From Clostridiaceae bacterium (GTDB lineage Bacteria > Bacillota > Clostridia > Peptostreptococcales > Natronincolaceae), in NCBI GenBank assembly GCA_020832135.1, contig JAFIFG010000071.1, positions 1 to 44,564 on the forward strand: a stretch of 44,564 nt of DNA, in the 5' to 3' direction. Each line of letters starts with the position of its first letter. Position 1 is the stretch's first letter. This document shows positions 37,435-44,564 of this stretch, in pieces. The translations under genes and the position numbers were made by a program. The notes beneath the pieces are model-generated. The model did not search any database. It was not told the origin of the DNA and worked only from the letters and a program-made list of their open reading frames with translations.

Positions 37435-38548
37435 GATCACTATTACCTCCTTCACGATAGGCTACAGCAAAACCATAGACCTGTAATAAATGAAGTGCCT
37501 TCTTCTGCTGCACCTCTGAATCTAATCCAATTCTTATGGCACCCTTTTCTCCTTCCCTTGCATGAAGAATTTCTATTTCTTTTATGTTGATAGTATTACT
37601 ACCCATCAACTGTGTAAGTTCCCCCAATACTCCCGGGCGGTCTTCAACATCTATGCTTAATTCGTATAAGGGAGGTATGTAGTCCCTTACAGTATGAGGT
37701 ATGCTATTTCTAATCATTTTTGCTTTCTGTAGATTCTCTAATATTTCCTCTTGGTTTTCCTTTTGCAATATTTCTTTAAATTCCCCCAACATTGTTTCGA
37801 GAGTACCTATACCATCTAATACTTCTTCTTTATTTAAAAGAAATATCTCCCTCCACATTTGAGGATTTCCAGCAGCAATACGGGTAGTATCTCTGAATCC
37901 ACCACCTACAAAGGGAATATAGGAAATGCCATTTTTCCGATCCACCATATTGGCTAGTAGCACAGCTGTTAAGTGGGGTATATGGCTAATTTGTGCCACG
38001 ATTTGATCATGTTCTTCTACACTCACCACCACAGGATATGCACCTAAAGCTTCAACAAATCTCTGCAGTTTTTTTAGTATATCTTCAGCAATTTGTTTTC
38101 TAGGTGTTAGGAAATAATAGGCATTTTCATATAGAAAGGGGGTGGCGGCTTCTATCCCACCCTTTTCTGATCCAGCCATAGGGTGTCCTCCTATAAATTG
38201 CACTCCCTCTGGCAAATACTTTTCTGCCACCTTAGCCACATAACCCTTTACACTACCGACATCCGTAACAATAACATCGTTGGATAATAGATGTCCTACC
38301 TGTTGAAGCATTTCCTCATAGTATCCCACAGGAGTAGCCAAAATAATTAATTCTGCCTTCTCAACAGACTCCTGTAAGTTTTTAGCTATAACATCTATAG
38401 CACCTATTCCTTTGGCATGCTGTACTGTCTTTTCCGATACATCGTAACCAATTACTTCACAATTATAGTCAGACTTCTTTAGAGCTAATGCCATAGATCC
38501 CCCTATTAACCCTAATCCTATAATAGTTATTCTTTTAAAGTTCTTCAA
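37397..38548 (-). CDS. tyrA: Prephenate dehydrogenase
   Basis: A 383-residue NAD(P)-dependent enzyme leading to tyrosine. The Rossmann motif IIGLGLIGGSMALALKKS is followed by ATPVGYYEEML, VTDVGSVKG, FIGGHPMAGSEKGGIEAA, and the catalytic region EHDQIVAQISHIPHLTAVLLA. A C-terminal ACT domain (about 295-365, YELSIDVEDRPGVLGELTQLMG) probably senses tyrosine. The start is TTG with AAGGGA upstream. The last residues (GGNSDHVNNKQSTETRG) are encoded across the aroA start and are likely dispensable. It is the first gene of the aromatic operon. Confidence 0.95.
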   Translation of the reverse strand: MKNFKRITIIGLGLIGGSMALALKKSDYNCEVIGYDVSEKTVQHAKGIGAIDVIAKNLQESVEKAELIILATPVGYYEEMLQQVGHLLSNDVIVTDVGSVKGYVAKVAEKYLPEGVQFIGGHPMAGSEKGGIEAATPFLYENAYYFLTPRKQIAEDILKKLQRFVEALGAYPVVVSVEEHDQIVAQISHIPHLTAVLLANMVDRKNGISYIPFVGGGFRDTTRIAAGNPQMWREIFLLNKEEVLDGIGTLETMLGEFKEILQKENQEEILENLQKAKMIRNSIPHTVRDYIPPLYELSIDVEDRPGVLGELTQLMGSNTINIKEIEILHAREGEKGAIRIGLDSEVQQKKALHLLQVYGFAVAYREGGNSDHVNNKQSTETRG

Positions 38549-38592
38549 GGTATATCATCCCTTTTATTAAGGCTTTTTATTTTTAATTAAAT

Positions 38593-38621
38593 ACTTTAAT
38601 GTATAATTACAGAATTGTCAA
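38593..38621 (-). promoter_or_regulatory. Promoter of the tyrA-aroA-pheA-aroC-aroB-aroK operon
   Basis: -35 TTGACA (38616-38621), 17-bp spacer, -10 TAAAGT (38593-38598), about 45 bp before tyrA. I found no T-box or leader peptide in this short 5' region. Confidence 0.65.
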
Positions 38622-38647
38622 GTAATTGTTTTTGCTTCATATAATTT

Positions 38648-39058
38648 TTAAACACAGCTAAAGACCCGTTCTTCTGAAGTACTATCTTGAAGACCAAGCT
38701 CTATCTCTTCAATGATAGCACTGCCCACAATAATACCCTCACATAGCCCTTTTAGCTTTGACACCATAGCAGCATTACCTATACCAAAGTCTATAGCTAA
38801 AGGTATATCGGTATATTTTCTTATCTGCTGTATAAACTCCTCTAGATTCCTTTGAAAGTCCTCCCTTTTTCCAGTCACCCTCATGGAGGAAATACAATAA
38901 ACAAAACCTTCTGCATTGCTTACAATTTCTTGAATTCTGTCGTCGGAGGTGGGAGCCACCAGAGGTATCAGGTCTATAGTAGCAGTAATATAGGTTATTA
39001 AAGCTTTTTTACCAGTTTGTCTTAATAGCTGTAATTTATTTCTTATTCTACTATTCAT
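38648..39058 (-). pseudogene. trpA: Tryptophan synthase alpha subunit with a large internal deletion
   Basis: The frame encodes only 136 residues, against about 260 in TrpA. It begins normally (LLRQTGKKALITYITA, the first beta strand) and then jumps straight to IDLIPLVAPTSDDRIQEI, which in TrpA lies some 110 residues later. It continues to the normal C-terminal part (GFVYCISSMRVTGKREDF, IPLAIDFGIGNAAMV, GIIVGSAIIEEI). The missing block holds both catalytic residues (the Glu after strand 2 and the Asp of the IPFSDP loop) and half of the barrel. The conserved GVTG motif has also become RVTG. GGGAGGAG and the 8-bp overlap with trpB are intact. The product cannot cleave indole-glycerol phosphate. 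Confidence 0.9.
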
Positions 39059-40247
39059 CCTTATCTCCTCCCAATATTTTTGAAATAGTGTGTATATCCT
39101 TATCTCCTCGACCCGACAAATTTAAAACAATAATATCTTCTTTTTTAGTTTGTGGTGCTAGCTTTATTAAATAGGCAATTGCATGGGAGCTCTCTAGTGC
39201 TGGGATAATCCCCTCCGTTTTGGTTAAAAATTCAAAAGCTTCCACTGCTTCTTCATCAGTTATAGCAATATAGTTAACTCTGCCAATACTATGAAAATAT
39301 GCATGCTCTGGTCCGATCCCTGGGTAATCTAAACCAGCGGATATAGAATGTGCCGGCATAATCTGTCCCTGATCATCCTGTAGCATATAGGTCATCATCC
39401 CATGAATCACACCTCTACTTCCCTTCGTTATGGTGGCGGCATGCTGATCTGTATCTAATCCTAAGCCTCCTGCTTCTACTCCATATATCTCTACCTCCTC
39501 TTCTTGGTGGAAGGGATAAAAGAGTCCCATGGCATTACTGCCTCCTCCTACACAGGCCACTAGATAATTAGGTAATCTACCTTCTTTCTTAAGTATTTGC
39601 TGTTTTACCTCATCCCCAATGATTCTTTGAAAATCCCTAACCATAGTGGGGTAGGGATGAGGTCCCACCACTGAACCAATAACATAGAAAGTATCCTCTA
39701 CATTTGCCACCCAATCTCTCAAAGCTTCATTGGTGGCATCCTTTAATGTTGCTGTTCCCGAGGTAACAGGTACCACCTTTGCCCCCAGCATTTTCATTTT
39801 AAAAACATTCAAAGCCTGCCTTTGGACATCCTCTGCCCCCATATATACTTCACACTTCAAGTCAAAAATAGCACATATGGTGGCGGTGGCTACCCCATGC
39901 TGTCCCGCCCCCGTCTCAGCTATGATTCGTTTCTTTCCCATTCTCCTAGCCAATAGCACCTGACCTATGACATTATTGATCTTATGGGCTCCCGTATGAT
40001 TTAAATCCTCTCTTTTAAGGTATATTCTCCCTCCCCCCAGTTTCTGGGTTAAGTTTTCAGCATAGTACAGGGGTGTAGGCCTTCCTGAATATTCCTTTAC
40101 ATAATATTGATAGTCCTCTTGAAATTCTTCACTCTCCTTGGCTTTAACAAATTCCTCTTCTAGTTCTATTAAAGCATTCATTAAGGTTTCTGGTACAAAT
40201 TGTCCCCCAAATTCTCCAAATCTCTTAGGTAATGTCTTTGCTATCAT
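39051..40247 (-). CDS. trpB: Tryptophan synthase beta subunit
   Basis: A 398-residue PLP enzyme that joins indole and serine to give tryptophan. It is complete: [17 protein letters not shown], the PLP lysine in [34 protein letters not shown] (catalytic Glu), the phosphate loop [14 protein letters not shown] and the C-terminal [13 protein letters not shown]. It is of the TrpB1 type, which normally works with TrpA. Here it is the only intact gene of the trp operon: trpA is gutted and trpD and trpF are fragments. It may act alone on external indole. GAGGGG precedes the ATG. Confidence 0.96.
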   Translation of the reverse strand: MIAKTLPKRFGEFGGQFVPETLMNALIELEEEFVKAKESEEFQEDYQYYVKEYSGRPTPLYYAENLTQKLGGGRIYLKREDLNHTGAHKINNVIGQVLLARRMGKKRIIAETGAGQHGVATATICAIFDLKCEVYMGAEDVQRQALNVFKMKMLGAKVVPVTSGTATLKDATNEALRDWVANVEDTFYVIGSVVGPHPYPTMVRDFQRIIGDEVKQQILKKEGRLPNYLVACVGGGSNAMGLFYPFHQEEEVEIYGVEAGGLGLDTDQHAATITKGSRGVIHGMMTYMLQDDQGQIMPAHSISAGLDYPGIGPEHAYFHSIGRVNYIAITDEEAVEAFEFLTKTEGIIPALESSHAIAYLIKLAPQTKKEDIIVLNLSGRGDKDIHTISKILGGDKDE

Positions 40248-40357
40248 GCTTTTCCCCTCACCTTTCCTATAAATTTTTTTATTTTATAAAAATCCTTATA
40301 TCCGTTGGTTTCTACACCACTACTGACTTCCCCTTGCTTTGCCAATGCTTCTTTGAG
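40244..40357 (-). pseudogene. trpF: 3' remnant of phosphoribosylanthranilate isomerase gene
   Basis: The last 36 codons of TrpF remain in frame up to the TGA that overlaps the trpB start. They contain [20 protein letters not shown], the conserved C-terminal segment (D-x-SSGVE-x-x-G-x-KD) that binds phosphate. There is no start codon; the frame begins directly after the stop codon of the trpD remnant. trpC, which normally lies between trpD and trpF, is absent, so one deletion probably removed most of trpF, all of trpC and the end of the trpD spacer. Confidence 0.85.
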
Positions 40358-40495
40358 TTAACCTCTACTGATGGTAATGAACTGATTTAATTTTTCCAAT
40401 GCTAGCCCCATATCCAATGCCTCCTTAACCTTATCTATCCCTTCCTCCAAGCTACCTGCAGCCTTTCTCACATAGATGGCGGCTCCAGAATTCAT
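40358..40495 (-). pseudogene. trpD: 3' remnant of anthranilate phosphoribosyltransferase gene
   Basis: The 45-codon frame encodes MNSGAAIYVRKAAGSLEEGI, DKVKEALDMGLALEKLNQFI and TISRG, which is the C-terminal end of TrpD (the conserved N-x-GAAxYV segment and the helix ending ALEKL). The remaining 290 or so residues, with the PRPP- and anthranilate-binding sites, are absent, and so are trpE and trpG. GAGAGGTGG lies 10 bases before its ATG, so the fragment may still be translated. Confidence 0.87.
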
Positions 40496-40561
40496 CGTGG
40501 AGTTTCCACCTCTCTATTCTATTTGATTTTGTATTTTGGTCTTATCTTAGCTTTAGCCAAA

Positions 40562-40600
40562 CAAAAAAGCACTCCATCCCTATTACTAAGGACGAAATGC
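40562..40600 (-). terminator. Second T-box terminator
   Basis: Minus strand: CATTTCGTCCTTAGTAATAG then GGATGGAGTG and a T run. This is the downstream copy of the T-box terminator/antiterminator module, containing the conserved TTCGTCC segment. Confidence 0.78.
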
Positions 40601-40605
40601 TTAAA

Positions 40606-40660
40606 TTCCGTGTTGCCACCTCTATTGGATAGATCTATCTACTAAAATGGTCTGCAACAA
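40606..40660 (-). promoter_or_regulatory. Duplicated T-box module (Stem III plus antiterminator)
   Basis: AGGTGGCAACACGGAA (40606-40621) repeats the T-box sequence of the full element upstream. It is preceded by the short palindrome GATAGATCTATC, a likely Stem III. There is no Stem I or specifier loop in front of it: only about 65 nt separate it from the first terminator. It is therefore a partial tandem duplication. Confidence 0.75.
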
Positions 40661-40687
40661 ATAAGTACTGCCAGAGATATTGAAGCA

Positions 40688-40994
40688 ATAAAAAAACACT
40701 TCTATCCCTGCTATAGGACGAAATGTTCTATTCCGTGTTGCCACCCATTTTAGATAGTATATATACTATCCCACTCTTTTCAGATACGGAAATAGTTCCA
40801 CTATTTCGATACCCTGCCTCTATAACGTGAGACCTACGTCAAACGATACTCTCCAAGGATTTCCCGCTGCTTCTCATGGAACCATTCGATAAGTTCATCG
40901 GCATTGGGCTTTCACCATCCCCAATTCGCTTTGGCTTAAAAACTTATTTACTCTTTCCAATCATAGAATTTAATAATCATTTCAACATCAATTT
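40688..40994 (-). promoter_or_regulatory. Tryptophan-specific T-box riboswitch of the trp operon
   Basis: Minus-strand order: GCGAATTGGGGATGGTGAAAG with CCCAA (distal Stem I), then the specifier loop in ATCGAATGGTTCCATGAG with the codon TGG (Trp), the linker ACGTTATAGAGG, the Stem III palindrome GATAGTATATATACTATC, the T-box GGGTGGCAACACGGAA (40731-40746), and the terminator CATTTCGTCC...GAAGTG with seven T residues (40690-40724). Uncharged tRNA-Trp should pair with TGG and with the T-box, giving antitermination when tryptophan is scarce. It now drives mainly trpB. Confidence 0.92.
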
Positions 40995-41000
40995 TTTTCA

Positions 41001-41029
41001 ATTTTAATATGAACTTTCATTTTTGTCAA
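41001..41029 (-). promoter_or_regulatory. trp operon promoter
   Basis: -35 TTGACA (41024-41029), 17-bp spacer, -10 TAAAAT (41001-41006). It is near-consensus and about 10 bp before the T-box leader. Confidence 0.82.
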
Positions 41030-41114
41030 CATATCTTTAGAATTATTTTAAGAATTATTGGATATTTAGAATTATTTGTTAAACTTTTTTATTAAATATT
41101 AAAAAAACTTTTTA

Positions 41115-41143
41115 TTGACACTTCTAAAAAACTAAACTATAAT
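41115..41143 (+). promoter_or_regulatory. Consensus promoter of the leader peptide-aroF unit
   Basis: Perfect -35 TTGACA (41115-41120) and perfect -10 TATAAT (41138-41143) with a 17-bp spacer, diverging from the trp promoter about 90 bp away. A promoter this strong makes sense if control is exerted after initiation, by the terminator at 41395. Confidence 0.9.
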
Positions 41144-41201
41144 TCTATTTAAACTTTCAATAAATTTTCTGAAAATAATTTTAGAATAAAGGATGGTTGT
41201 C

Positions 41202-41369
41202 ATGTTAAAGCTTAAAGGATTAAATACACAATTTTATATCTACTTTTTTAACTTTTACTGGGGCTTTTATTTTTGGAGCGCTGGCTATTTTGCATACAAA
41301 AAAATTAGATATACATCTTTTTTCCTAAGAACAAACATGCATAGTGAATTTATAGGGTGTAGTGTTTAA
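41202..41369 (+). CDS. Aromatic-rich leader peptide, candidate attenuator of aroF
   Basis: A 55-codon frame with AAAGGA eight bases before ATG. After MLKLKGLNTQ comes a run of aromatic codons: FYIYFFNFYWGFYFW (11-25), SAGYFAY (26-32). In residues 11-32, 15 of 22 are Phe, Tyr or Trp (7 F, 6 Y, 2 W). The stop codon is 26 bp before an intrinsic terminator that precedes DAHP synthase. This is the layout of translation-coupled attenuation: ribosomes stalling at Phe/Tyr/Trp codons would prevent the terminator from forming. CTAAGA (41325-41330) can pair with TCTTAG (41405-41410) in the terminator loop, a possible start of an antiterminator. Part of the F/Y bias could come from T-rich DNA; a decayed membrane-protein gene is the main alternative. 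Confidence 0.68.
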   Translation: MLKLKGLNTQFYIYFFNFYWGFYFWSAGYFAYKKIRYTSFFLRTNMHSEFIGCSV

Positions 41370-41394
41370 AAACTCTATACTTATTATCTACTAT

Positions 41395-41426
41395 AAAAGG
41401 AGACTCTTAGAGGGTCTCCTTTTTTA
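41395..41426 (+). terminator. Attenuator terminator before aroF
   Basis: AAAAGGAGAC (41395-41404) pairs with GTCTCCTTTT (41414-41423) around a 9-nt loop, followed by a T run. It stands between the leader peptide and aroF, with no other promoter evident in the 50 bp before aroF. Confidence 0.87.
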
Positions 41427-41475
41427 TTTCTATATGATTTAAATAATAATTCAATTAATAAAGGAGGAGTTTAAA

Positions 41476-42474
41476 ATGGTAATTGTTATGAAACCTAATG
41501 CACCACAGGAGGTAATTGAAAAGATCAAGAAAAAAATGGAGAGTTTAGGATGTCAAGTTCACATGTCCCAAGGAGAAAACTACTTTTTATTAGGCTTAGT
41601 AGGAGACACCAGTAGAATCGATCCTAGTCAAATTGAAGCAAATCAGCATGTGGATAAGCTTTTAAGGGTTCAACATCCCTTCAAATTAGCCAGCAGACAT
41701 TTTCACCCTGAGGATAGTATTATTGAGGTGGATGGTCTTAAAATAGGAGGTGGCAATGTCACCGTCATAGCTGGCCCCTGTTCTGTAGAAAGCGAAGAAC
41801 AGCTTATGACCATTGCTAATGCTGTGAAGATTGAAGGAGCTCAAATGCTAAGAGGTGGGGCCTTTAAGCCTAGAACATCTCCCTACAGTTTCCAAGGTAT
41901 GGGGGAAGAAGGATTAAAGTTATTGAAAAAGGCTAAAGAGGTTACTGGTATGCCTATTGTAACAGAGGTAATGTGTCAGGATACCTTTGATATTGTAGAG
42001 GAATACGCTGATATCCTTCAAATCGGTGCTAGGAATATGCAGAATTTCCCTCTTTTAAAAAGGGCTGGAAAATCTAATAAACCTATTTTATTGAAAAGAG
42101 GTCTTTCTGCAACCATAGAAGAACTTTTGATGTCTGCTGAATACATTATGGCAGAAGGAAATAGTAAGGTTATTCTTTGCGAGAGGGGCATTAGAACCTT
42201 CGAGACCTACACTAGAAACACCTTAGACCTTAGTGCCGTACCTATGATTAAAGAATTAAGTCATCTCCCTATTATTATTGACCCTAGTCATGCCACTGGG
42301 AAATGGTCTATGGTAGAGCCTTTATCTAAGGGGGCTATTGCAGTAGGTGCTGATGGACTGATTATCGAAGTACACCATCAGCCAGAGATGGCTATGTCGG
42401 ATGGTGCTCAATCCCTTAAACCTGCTAAATTTGCTAAATTGATGAGGGCAATCGAAAGAATTGCAGCTATATAA
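41476..42474 (+). CDS. aroF: 3-deoxy-7-phosphoheptulonate (DAHP) synthase
   Basis: A 332-residue type I-beta DAHP synthase, the entry enzyme of the shikimate pathway (PEP plus erythrose 4-phosphate). Residues 1-70 form the ferredoxin-like regulatory domain found in Thermotoga-type enzymes (MKPNAPQEVIEKIKKKMESLG), which binds Phe/Tyr for feedback. The TIM-barrel part shows VIAGPCSVES, LRGGAFKPRTSPYSFQGMG, MPIVTEVM, LQIGARNMQNF, LKRGLSAT, LCERGIRTFE and IIDPSHATGK. AAAGGAGGAG precedes the ATG. It is the only copy in the window and lies divergent from the trp/aro genes, behind the putative attenuator. Confidence 0.97.
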   Translation: MVIVMKPNAPQEVIEKIKKKMESLGCQVHMSQGENYFLLGLVGDTSRIDPSQIEANQHVDKLLRVQHPFKLASRHFHPEDSIIEVDGLKIGGGNVTVIAGPCSVESEEQLMTIANAVKIEGAQMLRGGAFKPRTSPYSFQGMGEEGLKLLKKAKEVTGMPIVTEVMCQDTFDIVEEYADILQIGARNMQNFPLLKRAGKSNKPILLKRGLSATIEELLMSAEYIMAEGNSKVILCERGIRTFETYTRNTLDLSAVPMIKELSHLPIIIDPSHATGKWSMVEPLSKGAIAVGADGLIIEVHHQPEMAMSDGAQSLKPAKFAKLMRAIERIAAI

Positions 42475-42679
42475 GGTGCTACTTAATTTATTTAAATTTT
42501 CATTATGCTTTTATGTCCCCTATTACAAAATTTAATTCTACATTATATCTATAAGTTTTTTATAACACTTTAGTAGTTTTTAAAAAAGGTTTTTTCTGAA
42601 TATTGTAGAATTACTACCATTGTGGAGATATCATACAACTATTAAATGTAGTATTATTATAATAAAAAGGGGACTCATG

Positions 42680-43906
42680 ATGAAAAAAATTTTCTTTAGC
42701 TTACTATTAAATATCACATTTTTATATATCGTGATATTTATATTGCATGTTATTTTCTTGCCAACAACATTTAACATATTATCCGGGCTCCCATTGTTTA
42801 TACTTATTAGTCTAATAACAATAGGTATTTGTTTGTCCGCTTATAAATCTATAACAAATAGAGTGGCTATTTGGAAATATAATTCACAGAAAAGTAACGA
42901 TGTTTTGCGAAGTATTTTAGAAATTAGTGACTCTATTTTAACTATTACAAATACCCAAGAGTTATTCCAGGTAATTTTGCAAAAATCTGTTGAATCCATC
43001 GATGCTGCAAAAATGGGGAGTCTATTAATTCTAAATGAAAACAACGAGTTGGAATATAAAGCTTTAGTTGGATATGATTCTGAAAAATTTAAAGACGTTA
43101 CCCTAAAATTAGAAGATTGCTTTTTATATAAATCTAATCATGGTGATATGTCGCAGGCCTGTATTGTAAAAGATGTAGAAAAATTCGATAAACTAAATTT
43201 AAACAAAAATATGTATGAAAAATTGCAGCTTGCCAATGCCTTTATCACCAAATCCGCTATATCTGCCCCCATTAAAGTGAATAACAAATTATATGGTATG
43301 ATTAATGTTGATAGTACAGAGATAGATGGCTTTACTCATTTAGATAAATCTTTTATGGAATACTTTGCTAATCAAATAAGTACTGTAATTAAAACCCATG
43401 AATTACTGGATAAAACCATTTACCTCTCAAGGCATGATAATTTAACAGGTATTTATAATCGTTATTATTTTGAGGAATTACTAAATGATCTATTGGATAG
43501 AGCAAAACGATATGAGGAATCCTTTTCTATTGTAATGTTTGATTTAGATAATCTCAAAATCATTAATGATACCTTTGGCCATCAACTAGGCGATGAACTT
43601 ATCCAACACTTTGCCCAGGGAATGAAGGGCATCATAAGACAAACAGACATTATTGCCCGCTATGGTGGAGATGAATTTGTAGGTATCTTTCTATATGCTA
43701 GTGTTCAAGAAGTGAATTATATAATTAACAAACTCCGTGATTATTTTTCACTTAATCCATTACATGTTAAAGATCATGATATCCATAACCTATTTAGTTA
43801 TGGTATGGCCCATTATCCAACTGATGCAAAAAGAAGTAAAGACCTTTTAAAAATTGCTGATGATAGAATGTATCTTCATAAACAAAAATATAAATACTCA
43901 AAGTAA
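42680..43906 (+). CDS. GAF-GGDEF diguanylate cyclase
   Basis: A 408-residue protein making cyclic di-GMP. Two N-terminal membrane helices (about 5-30 and 38-55) are followed by a GAF domain (about 75-245: ILEISDSILTITNTQELFQVI ... SAISAPIKVNNKLYGMINVD) and a GGDEF domain (about 255-405). The active-site loop is intact (RYGGDEFVGI), and RQTD five residues before it is an allosteric inhibition site (RxxD). AAAAGGGG precedes adjacent ATG codons at 42677 and 42680; a longer frame from 42620 has no ribosome site. It is monocistronic and ends at a bidirectional terminator. Confidence 0.92.
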   Translation: MKKIFFSLLLNITFLYIVIFILHVIFLPTTFNILSGLPLFILISLITIGICLSAYKSITNRVAIWKYNSQKSNDVLRSILEISDSILTITNTQELFQVILQKSVESIDAAKMGSLLILNENNELEYKALVGYDSEKFKDVTLKLEDCFLYKSNHGDMSQACIVKDVEKFDKLNLNKNMYEKLQLANAFITKSAISAPIKVNNKLYGMINVDSTEIDGFTHLDKSFMEYFANQISTVIKTHELLDKTIYLSRHDNLTGIYNRYYFEELLNDLLDRAKRYEESFSIVMFDLDNLKIINDTFGHQLGDELIQHFAQGMKGIIRQTDIIARYGGDEFVGIFLYASVQEVNYIINKLRDYFSLNPLHVKDHDIHNLFSYGMAHYPTDAKRSKDLLKIADDRMYLHKQKYKYSK

Positions 43907-43956
43907 ATATATCTTCACTCTCTATTAAATAAAAATATATTTCATCATTCAAAAAA

Positions 43957-44553
43957 TTAGTGTAGCAGGCAATTTCCTGCTACACTTTTATAATTACTAT
44001 TGTATTGTTCTATTAACTCTACCTTCTCTAGAAGTAGGTAAGAGGATGCAATAAATTCTTTTTCTATATCATCCGTAAGGTAATATACGTTAATTTGACT
44101 ATATCTATCCTCCACATAAAACAGTCTATCCTTATATTTTGCTAATTTATAGGGCTGATTTTTAGTTTTTATTGTTTCAACAATTTCTTTATCATCAGGG
44201 TTAATTACAGCAATTGTATTACTGCCTGATAATGCTATATAGAGCTTATCATCCGCCAGTAATACATACGATGGCCCAGACTCCAACACCATCTCCTTTT
44301 CTATACTTAAGTCCTCCATATTCATAAAAAGTAATTTATTTTCCTGCTTAGATACTACATATATGTATCCTCTGCTTTCATCCATAACCCATGTCGGAAA
44401 GCTATTCATAAGCTGACTGATATATTCTATAGTTTCCTTTGTATTCACTTCATTAATTCCTTCACTAGTAATAGAACCCTGGCCTAAAAAGCCTAAAGAT
44501 AAAATATTAACTAAAAGGATACTAGTAATTATAATTGCTACATACTTTTTCAA
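43957..44553 (-). CDS. Secreted beta-propeller-like protein, probably truncated at the C terminus
   Basis: A 198-residue protein with an N-terminal signal/anchor (KKYVAIIITSILLVNILSLGF) and about three YncE/YVTN-like repeats: RGYIYVVSKQENKLLFMNMED, DDKLYIALSGSNTIAVINPDD, and KDRLFYVEDRYSQINVYYLTDD. A full propeller needs six or seven blades. The last codons (SVAGNCLLH-stop) are encoded by the terminator hairpin itself, which suggests that the natural 3' part was lost or the frame shifted. The start is TTG with GGGGAG upstream. The function is unknown. Confidence 0.68.
   Translation of the reverse strand: MKKYVAIIITSILLVNILSLGFLGQGSITSEGINEVNTKETIEYISQLMNSFPTWVMDESRGYIYVVSKQENKLLFMNMEDLSIEKEMVLESGPSYVLLADDKLYIALSGSNTIAVINPDDKEIVETIKTKNQPYKLAKYKDRLFYVEDRYSQINVYYLTDDIEKEFIASSYLLLEKVELIEQYNSNYKSVAGNCLLH
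43960..43989. terminator. Bidirectional terminator between the GGDEF and propeller genes
   Basis: GTGTAGCAGG (43960-43969) pairs perfectly with CCTGCTACAC (43976-43985). TTTT follows on the plus strand and TAATTTTTT on the minus strand. Confidence 0.87.
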
Positions 44554-44564
44554 TAAAACTCCCC

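Noticed and set aside
41202-41369. Reading the leader frame as a remnant of a membrane transporter
   Set aside because: Not fully excluded, but a consensus promoter, a good ribosome site, an extreme aromatic codon block and the terminator directly before aroF fit a leader peptide better.

Overview
The window looks like a chromosomal segment of a low-GC, spore-forming, anaerobic Firmicute of the Clostridia. An Alkaliphilus/Natronincola-like member of Peptostreptococcales is my best guess, by inference. The signs are strong AGGAGG-type ribosome binding sites, frequent TTG starts, a gerM-rph pair, a TPP riboswitch, a T-box, a rubrerythrin, feoAB, and a glutaredoxin-like gene read through an in-frame UGA. 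There are no rRNA, tRNA, IS, phage or CRISPR features; most of it is core metabolism.

Layout. 1-9.2 kb: the 5' end of a molybdenum-hydroxylase FAD subunit, a chemoreceptor, RNase PH, GerM, a DUF2179 membrane protein, a large cell-wall amidase, a HypE/PurM-like protein, an ADP-ribosyltransferase-like protein and a 50-residue Cys protein. 9.2-15.1 kb: a flippase-like protein with a nicotianamine-synthase-like methyltransferase, feoAB (Fur-type operator) divergent from a rubrerythrin (PerR-type operator), a DUF1461 protein with a selenocysteine glutaredoxin, and a small hydrophobic protein. 15.1-19.1 kb: a TPP-riboswitch operon for uptake of thiamine or its pyrimidine precursor (two YkoF-fold binding proteins, ABC transporter, methyltransferase). 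19.1-20.9 kb: MATE pump plus CsoR-family repressor with a matching operator. 20.9-25.2 kb: pcrA-ligA. 25.3-31.9 kb: a dehydrogenase remnant, a second chemoreceptor, a frameshifted MerR-type effector domain next to an intact MerR-type promoter driving a second MATE pump, and a MASE3 histidine kinase. 32.3-42.5 kb: an aromatic amino acid region. 42.7-44.5 kb: a diguanylate cyclase and a beta-propeller-like protein.

The aromatic region is the most informative part. The minus-strand operon tyrA-aroA-pheA-aroC-aroB-(chorismate mutase/shikimate kinase) makes chorismate, prephenate, Phe and Tyr precursors. Upstream lies a trp operon eroded by deletions: a Trp-specific T-box with a duplicated terminator module, the 3' ends of trpD and trpF, an intact trpB, and a trpA missing its catalytic core. 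Divergent from it, DAHP synthase (aroF) is preceded by a consensus promoter, a 55-codon leader with 15 Phe/Tyr/Trp codons among 22 consecutive codons, and an intrinsic terminator. This arrangement looks like ribosome-mediated attenuation by the aromatic amino acids, and it is my leading candidate for an undescribed system.
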